Assembly: GCA_036012565.1 (NCBI GenBank) | Contig: DASCPP010000079.1 | Coordinates: 1 to 19,053, forward strand | DNA length: 19,053 bases | Reading direction: 5' to 3' | Source: DUAL01 sp036012565 | GTDB lineage: Bacteria; Bacteroidota; Bacteroidia; Flavobacteriales; BACL11 | Shown: positions 14,898 through 19,053 of the stretch, piece after piece | Numbering within the stretch: position 1 is the first letter of the stretch | How the letters are laid out: each line of letters opens with the position of its first letter | Translations under genes and position numbers: made by a program | The notes under the pieces: generated by a model | Databases searched by the model: none | The model's input: the letters and a program-made list of their open reading frames with translations, nothing else | What the model was told of the DNA's origin: nothing

Positions 14898-16162
14898 GAA
14901 AATTAATTTATAGTTTACTACTATTAATTTGTCCTTTTATTACAAAAGCAACAGATACTAATTTAACTCAAGACACTTTAATTCTGAGCAGTACAATCAA
15001 TGTGGAATCAAATAGCTTAAATATGGATCTTGCAAATAAAATGCTATTTGGTGGTTACATTAATGAAAGTCAAAAAAATAGCTGGATTTCTAAATTAGAT
15101 AAAAACAACACTCTATTTACTGAAGTTTGCAACACACTTAGTTTTCATAGAAATTTTGGCGACAATTCGTTTTACTTTTCTATTGCAGATAGAAACTTAG
15201 CAAAAATGTTATTTTCTAAAGACTTCATGAAGGTTGCTCTTTTTGGAAATTATAATTACCAAGGAGACACTTTGCATTTTGATAAAACTAATTTTACTTT
15301 AGATAGATTTCAACAAATAAAGATGGGTTATAAAAAAATATTTCAGATTCAAGAGAATAACTTAACAATTAGCACAGCAGTTTCCTATCTAAATGGAAAT
15401 CATCATCTTTCTTTTATATCTAACAATGCTTCTTTCTATACTGCACCCTTTGGTAGTAGCAATAATCTTTCTTACGATATAAGTGCCTTTGCTACCGATA
15501 CTGCTAATTTCAAATATTTTGAAAATAATGGAACTGGATTTGCTTTTGATTTTGCAATCAACCTTGAAAATAAAAATAAGAAATACACCCTATATCTTAG
15601 CGATCTAGGATATATCAATTGGAAGGAGAGCGCTTTAAAATATAATACGGACACCTCCTTTTCTTTCAACGGATTTGAAATTGAAAATCTATTAGACTTT
15701 AACGATTCCATTCTAGAAGCAGAGTCCGATAAATATTTGGAAGATATTTATATTAAAGGAAGAAAAGGAACTGTCAAATCATATATCCCAGCTAATTTTG
15801 GCCTTAAAATGGAGGCACCGCTAAATGATTTATATTTTAGTAAATATATTCTAGGCTTGAACTTAAAATGGCAACCATTTCAAGATAATATGCTTATTTC
15901 AGGAGAAAAGATTCTTCAGGGATTCTATGAGTCTGGTTATAGCCCTTATTTTTACATAAAAGCTTTTACAGAAAATAAATACGCATTAATTGCTCCCCAA
16001 TTATCTATTGGTGGATATTATCAAAAATTAAGCTTAGGGCTTTCTGCTAAATTTGGTAAGAAGATACCTATAAGCATAGGTAGCAATCATATTGAAAGTA
16101 TTTTTAAAGGTAGTGATAGTCAATGTTTGAATGTTTATTTACAGATTGCTGTAAAATTTTAA
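14894..16162 (+). CDS. outer-membrane-type protein, DUF5723-like, TTG start
   Basis: 422 residues beginning at TTG 14894. This start is supported by the signal peptide that follows at once (MRKLIYSLLLLICPFITKA, cleavage before TDTN) and by the TTGA overlap with the previous stop; no ATG lies suitably nearby. The body is a run of alternating strands with aromatic ends. The stretches GTGFAFDFAINLENKNKKYT and LSDLGYINWKESA, followed by FSFNGFEIENLLD, resemble DUF5723 proteins of Bacteroidota. The last residue is Phe after alternating hydrophobics (LNVYLQIAVKF), the usual beta-barrel assembly signal. Probably an outer-membrane barrel or barrel-like protein that works with the lipoprotein encoded just before. 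Family assignment is from memory of the motif pattern; function is unknown. kdsA starts four bases after its stop. Confidence 0.8.
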   Translation: MRKLIYSLLLLICPFITKATDTNLTQDTLILSSTINVESNSLNMDLANKMLFGGYINESQKNSWISKLDKNNTLFTEVCNTLSFHRNFGDNSFYFSIADRNLAKMLFSKDFMKVALFGNYNYQGDTLHFDKTNFTLDRFQQIKMGYKKIFQIQENNLTISTAVSYLNGNHHLSFISNNASFYTAPFGSSNNLSYDISAFATDTANFKYFENNGTGFAFDFAINLENKNKKYTLYLSDLGYINWKESALKYNTDTSFSFNGFEIENLLDFNDSILEAESDKYLEDIYIKGRKGTVKSYIPANFGLKMEAPLNDLYFSKYILGLNLKWQPFQDNMLISGEKILQGFYESGYSPYFYIKAFTENKYALIAPQLSIGGYYQKLSLGLSAKFGKKIPISIGSNHIESIFKGSDSQCLNVYLQIAVKF

Positions 16163-16166
16163 AATC

Positions 16167-16979
16167 ATGTTAGCAAAAATCAATAAAATACAACACCAAA
16201 GGAGTGGTAATTTCTTTTTGATGGCAGGACCTTGCGTTATTGAAGAAGAATCAATGGCAATGGAGATTGCAGAAAAAATCTTTGCGATAACCAACAAATT
16301 AGAGATTCCATTTATCTTTAAAGGAAGTTATAGAAAAGCAAACAGAAGCCGCTTAGATTCTTTTACTGGAATTGGCGATATGGAAGCTTTGGAAATCCTA
16401 AAAAAAGTGGGAGAACGATTTAATATCCCTACAGTAACGGACATACATACTGCTGAAGAAGCTGCTATTGCTGCAAAGTATGTTGATGTATTGCAGATCC
16501 CAGCTTTTTTGTGCAGACAAACTGAATTATTAGTTGCAGCTGCAAAAACAGGAAAATTGATAAATATTAAAAAAGGGCAATTCCTTTCTGCTGAAAGCAT
16601 GATACATGCTGTAAATAAGGTAAAAGATAGTGGTAATAATGCTGTGATGCTTACCGATAGAGGGACCATGTTTGGATACCAAGATATGGTTGTGGACTTT
16701 AGAGGAATCCCTACTATGCAAAGCTTTGGCGTTCCTGTTATTTTGGATATTACACATTCCCTGCAAACACCGAACCAAAATAATGGTATAACAGGTGGCA
16801 AACCAGAAATGATAGAAACAATAGCCAATGCAGGAGTTGCAACTGGGGTTGATGGGATCTTTTTAGAAACACATCCAAATCCTAAAAATGCAAAATCAGA
16901 TGGAGAAAATATGTTGCAACTTGATCAATTAGAACAGCTGCTTGTCAAACTAATAAAAATACAAGAAGCAAGTAGATAA
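16167..16979 (+). CDS. kdsA: 3-deoxy-8-phosphooctulonate synthase (Kdo-8-P synthase), metal-dependent class
   Basis: 270 residues. Condenses phosphoenolpyruvate with D-arabinose 5-phosphate to Kdo-8-phosphate, the first committed step towards the Kdo of lipid A-core; cytosolic. Motifs: MAGPCVIEEE (19-28), FKGSYRKANRSRLDSF (51-66), QIPAFLCRQTEL (110-121), NIKKGQFLSA, TDRGTMFGY and LDITHSLQTPN. All four ligands of the metal-dependent class are present: C23, H197, E234 (FLETHP) and D245 (KSDGEN). The E. coli-type metal-independent enzyme has Asn in place of this Cys. Length is typical. Starts four bases after the outer-membrane protein gene, so the three genes are probably one transcript. The 56 bases to the convergent gene at 17036 hold only a weak stem (16998-17028) without a good U-run. 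Confidence 0.97.
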   Translation: MLAKINKIQHQRSGNFFLMAGPCVIEEESMAMEIAEKIFAITNKLEIPFIFKGSYRKANRSRLDSFTGIGDMEALEILKKVGERFNIPTVTDIHTAEEAAIAAKYVDVLQIPAFLCRQTELLVAAAKTGKLINIKKGQFLSAESMIHAVNKVKDSGNNAVMLTDRGTMFGYQDMVVDFRGIPTMQSFGVPVILDITHSLQTPNQNNGITGGKPEMIETIANAGVATGVDGIFLETHPNPKNAKSDGENMLQLDQLEQLLVKLIKIQEASR

Positions 16980-17035
16980 AAAATGAAAAAGCTACCACTT
17001 TCTACATAATGATGGAACTGTAGAGAAAAAGATAG

Positions 17036-17503
17036 TTATTGAATAATAGTAGCACACCAGCCCTCTTCTACTGGTTTTAACCAATTAGAAAGCTCACTCT
17101 TTTTTTGTATTGTAAGGTCGTAAAATAAAGTTTCTTTATTTGCAAACTCTGCTAATTTAAAAGTAGGCATACATCTAATAATACCATCTATTCTGCAAAA
17201 AATATTTAACCTATTTAATAAAGAAATAGAAAGATCTTTTTCTAATTCTTGAATAATTCTTTGTAAAGAATCAATAGAACAGCCTCCTACTCCAAATTCA
17301 GAATCATCCAATGCTATAACAATAAAATGATCTTCTTTTATTGTTACTGCTGCAGTTAAAGGGTTATTGTGATAATCCCAAGTTTTAAGGTATTCTAAGA
17401 TTTTTTCTAGGATAACCTCTTGCTGATAATCAGTTAATTTAGATTCAGAGCCATATATCCACAAACGAGATTCATCTGAAATAATATTAAAATCAACTAA
17501 CAT
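17036..17503 (-). CDS. conserved Bacteroidota protein of unknown function (often mislabelled 'ABC transporter ATPase')
   Basis: 155 residues with no signal peptide or membrane segment, so probably cytosolic. The pattern ESRLWIYGSESKLTD near the N-terminus, HFIVIALDD, then GVGGCSIDSLQRIIQELEKD (71-90), and a final Trp-containing segment matches a small family I recall throughout Flavobacteriia. Databases often name it 'ABC transporter ATPase'. No Walker A, Walker B or ABC signature is present, so that name is unsupported. The GCSIDS block (74-79) is the best candidate functional site. The ATG overlaps the stop of the Fe-S protein gene by one base (TAATG), so it is the last gene of that operon and probably co-translated with it, hinting at a role in assembly or function of the Fe-S complex. 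Confidence 0.85.
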   Translation of the reverse strand: MLVDFNIISDESRLWIYGSESKLTDYQQEVILEKILEYLKTWDYHNNPLTAAVTIKEDHFIVIALDDSEFGVGGCSIDSLQRIIQELEKDLSISLLNRLNIFCRIDGIIRCMPTFKLAEFANKETLFYDLTIQKKSELSNWLKPVEEGWCATIIQ

Positions 17504-18279
17504 TATATATTATCTGCTATTAACTCTGCAATATCTAATACCTCCGCAGATCCTTCATTTACTGATTTTACTCCATCAGTCATCATTGTATTACAAAACG
17601 GACATCCAGTAGCAATAATATCTGGTTTTAATTCAAGAGCTTCTTCAGTCCTATCAATATTGATTTCTTTATCACCTCTCTCGGCATCTTTAAACATCTG
17701 AGATCCTCCTGCTCCACAACAAAAAGACCGCTTCTTAGATCGCTTCATTTCTACTAGATCAACCCCTAAGGATCTTATTAAAGACCTCGGGCTATCATAC
17801 ACCCCATTAGCTCTTCCTAAATAACAGGGATCATGATAAACAACCTCCTTCCCTTTCAAATCTCCTGTAATAGTTAATTTACCTTCAGTAATTAAGCTTG
17901 AGATAAACTCTGTATGATGTTGTACAGTATAATTCCCACCTAAATATGGGTATTCGTTCTTTATCGTATTATAAGAATGAGGGCAGGTTGTAACAATTCT
18001 TTTTACATTGTATACGTTCATCACCTCAATATTCATCATAGCTTGCATTTGAAACAAGAATTCATTTCCTGCTCTTTTTGCTGCATCACCTGATGATGAT
18101 TCTTCCGTACCTAATACTCCAAAATTAACTCCTGATTTATTCATTATCTTAACGAATGCTCTCGTAATTTTCTTAGCTCTATCATCAAAACTTCCGGCAC
18201 TTCCTACCCAGAAAAGAATATCAGCTTCTTTTCCTTCTTCCATAAACTCGGCCATAGTTTTTACCTGCAATTCGTTCAT
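17503..18279 (-). CDS. CCG-domain Fe-S protein (HdrB/LutA-like), first cluster motif depleted
   Basis: 258 residues, cytosolic. Two CCG-type cysteine-rich domains, as in HdrB, GlpC and LutA, which bind Fe-S clusters and pass electrons to or from membrane partners. The second domain is intact: C152 (YHDPCYLGR), C187-C188 (FCCGAGG) and C226/C229 (TGCPFCNTM). The first keeps only C99 (TTCPHS). Where homologues as I remember them have Cys, this protein has Ser at 27 (WVGSAGSFDDRAKK), 62 (TEESSSGD) and 102. The surrounding residues are otherwise well conserved and the frame is open, so this is not simple decay. ATG 18279 lies four bases after the HAD gene stop. It should pair with the 4Fe-4S protein at the right edge; the electron donor and acceptor are unknown. 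Confidence 0.9.
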   Translation of the reverse strand: MNELQVKTMAEFMEEGKEADILFWVGSAGSFDDRAKKITRAFVKIMNKSGVNFGVLGTEESSSGDAAKRAGNEFLFQMQAMMNIEVMNVYNVKRIVTTCPHSYNTIKNEYPYLGGNYTVQHHTEFISSLITEGKLTITGDLKGKEVVYHDPCYLGRANGVYDSPRSLIRSLGVDLVEMKRSKKRSFCCGAGGSQMFKDAERGDKEINIDRTEEALELKPDIIATGCPFCNTMMTDGVKSVNEGSAEVLDIAELIADNI

Positions 18280-18283
18280 CTGA

Positions 18284-18700
18284 TTAAGATTTAAAAACTT
18301 GGATTTTAACTTCTTTATCTACTAAATCGGTAAACTTTCCATCAAATCGAGTTGCCCTTACAATATGATTATCCACCCAATGATAATTTCCTCCTCTTGG
18401 TTTTCCCATCAAAAGTCCATGGTACTTAAATCCATTTTCTTTCAGCCATACTTCTGTAACCTCTCTATGTTCTTCCACTCTGGATGTAAAAAAGGTAATA
18501 TAATGTCCCTGTTCATACCATTTATTTAAAGTTTCTAAAGCATCAGGATACGATTTTGCTGTCACCATTCTTTCTGGTTCTTCATTTGGTATATCATCAC
18601 AAATAGTACCATCAATATCTATTAGGTAATTTTTAATCTCATCTGGTAATACAGGAGAGATATGCTCTCCATCTACTATCTTTTCTACTAATTTATTCAT
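18284..18700 (-). CDS. small HAD-superfamily phosphatase-like protein
   Basis: 138 residues, cytosolic. HAD motif I is YLIDIDGTICDD (nucleophile D28, acid D30), motif II FFTSR (T72), motif III Lys100 (LLMGKPRGG), and motif IV is the single-acid form HWVDNHIVRATRF (D110). The protein is short, with no room for a large cap, so it probably accepts a large or exposed substrate; none can be named. Similar Bacteroidota proteins are sometimes called 'phosphoheptose isomerase', which the motifs do not support. The start overlaps the upstream Fe-S gene by eight bases and the stop is four bases from the CCG gene, so it lies between the two halves of an electron-transfer pair. Confidence 0.85.
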   Translation of the reverse strand: MNKLVEKIVDGEHISPVLPDEIKNYLIDIDGTICDDIPNEEPERMVTAKSYPDALETLNKWYEQGHYITFFTSRVEEHREVTEVWLKENGFKYHGLLMGKPRGGNYHWVDNHIVRATRFDGKFTDLVDKEVKIQVFKS

Positions 18701-19053
18701 CTTTCCATTTTAATCTATCAGCTGCTGAGAATTGCCAAGGAGCTCCATTATTTTCTATATTATTAAACATCATATTTAGCTCTTGTGGGGCAGCTGACTC
18801 TTCCATTACTAAATGTCTTCTTAAATCCACTATAATTGAAAGAGGATCAATATTTAAAGGACAAGCCTGTGTACAAGCATTACAAGTAGTACAAGCCCAT
18901 AATTCTTCTGTTGAGATATAATCATTTAGTAAAGATTTATTATCCGAATAATCTTTACCATTTCTATCAATATTTCTTCCAACTTCTTTTAACCTTTCAC
19001 GCGTATTCATCATAATCTTTCTTGGAGATAACAATTTACCAGTCTGATTAGCT
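18693..19053 (-). CDS. 4Fe-4S dicluster protein, HdrC-like, C-terminal part only (5' end beyond window)
   Basis: 119 codons are visible and the frame stays open to the right edge; a TTG at 19034 is internal, because in-frame codons read on upstream of it (ANQTGK before LLSPRKIMM). The fragment holds one complete 4Fe-4S motif, ELWACTTCNACTQACPLNIDPL in outline (CxxCxxCxxxCP, about 18858-18890). The segment at the edge normally follows a first CxxCxxCxxxCP motif, so that one should lie just outside. The ending ENNGAPWQFSAADRLKW is typical of Bacteroidota proteins of ~440 residues with N-terminal membrane helices. These sit in the inner membrane and partner CCG-domain proteins. Its stop lies inside the HAD gene (8-base overlap), and it would be an upstream gene of a four-or-more-gene operon. 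Confidence 0.88.
   Translation of the reverse strand, partial: ANQTGKLLSPRKIMMNTRERLKEVGRNIDRNGKDYSDNKSLLNDYISTEELWACTTCNACTQACPLNIDPLSIIVDLRRHLVMEESAAPQELNMMFNNIENNGAPWQFSAADRLKWKDE

Noticed and set aside
16328..16828. 166-codon open frame on the minus strand
   Set aside because: Exact antisense of kdsA, which is complete and has all catalytic residues; typical shadow frame.
16998..17028. Bidirectional terminator between kdsA and the convergent gene at 17036
   Set aside because: The stem (TTCTACA with TGTAGAG) is weak, has a 12-base loop and lacks a U-run directly after it on either strand.
18693..19034. Complete 113-residue Fe-S protein starting at TTG 19034
   Set aside because: The frame continues without stop to the window edge and the codons before the TTG match the family, so the gene is truncated by the window rather than short.
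1..19053. CRISPR array, insertion sequence, prophage or defence system
   Set aside because: No regularly spaced repeats, transposase, integrase, nuclease or toxin-antitoxin genes were found; apart from the gap at 1755-2149, coding genes are densely packed.

Overview
The window is A+T-rich chromosomal DNA from a Gram-negative member of the Bacteroidota; class and genus cannot be assigned safely from sequence alone. Four things point there. The promoters that can be seen carry the Bacteroidota-type -7 element TAnnTTTG, and Shine-Dalgarno sequences are largely absent. There are lipoprotein genes, a Kdo-8-phosphate synthase (so lipopolysaccharide is made) and a C-terminal-aromatic outer-membrane-type protein. 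Two proteins belong to families I know mainly from Bacteroidota: the 155-residue protein often mislabelled 'ABC transporter ATPase', and the DUF5723-like protein. The CCG/HdrC-type iron-sulfur pair is also typical of the group.

Layout. 1-1754 (-): a fused 3-hydroxyacyl-CoA dehydrogenase/enoyl-CoA hydratase that runs off the left edge. 1755-2149 is non-coding or decayed DNA: a terminator-like leader hairpin, a perfect 18-bp palindrome with a repeated half site, a 30-codon remnant that looks like the N-terminus of a sugar/CTP nucleotidyltransferase, and tandem terminators. 2150-2417 (-): a tRNA-Ser(GCT)/tRNA-Pro(TGG) operon with a good promoter. 2462-7435 (+): an oligopeptide-type ABC transporter operon (binding lipoprotein and two permeases, both with large insertions, no ATPase). 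7432-9540 (-): a membrane HD phosphohydrolase of the PgpH c-di-AMP phosphodiesterase family. 9621-12852 (+): an ACAT1-like thiolase, a cytosolic NlpC/P60 peptidase and the AAA+ protein RarA, tightly packed. 12867-16979 (+): a large unknown lipoprotein, an outer-membrane protein that starts with TTG, and kdsA. 17036-19053 (-): a tightly coupled operon of a membrane-type 4Fe-4S protein (cut by the right edge), a small HAD phosphatase, a CCG-domain Fe-S protein and the 155-residue protein.

How they fit together. The dehydrogenase/hydratase and the thiolase are consecutive beta-oxidation or ketone-body steps, but they lie 8 kb apart and in opposite orientation, so co-regulation is not shown. The peptide transporter and the NlpC/P60 peptidase could act in sequence on imported murein peptides, which is inference. 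The lipoprotein and outer-membrane protein overlap by four bases and probably form a cell-envelope pair of unknown role. The Fe-S operon resembles HdrB/HdrC-like electron-transfer modules, with two oddities: a HAD phosphatase sits between the halves, and the first CCG domain seems to have lost three cysteines.

The observations most worth following up are the nucleotidyltransferase remnant, the cysteine-depleted CCG domain, the lipoprotein/outer-membrane protein pair and the permease insertions.
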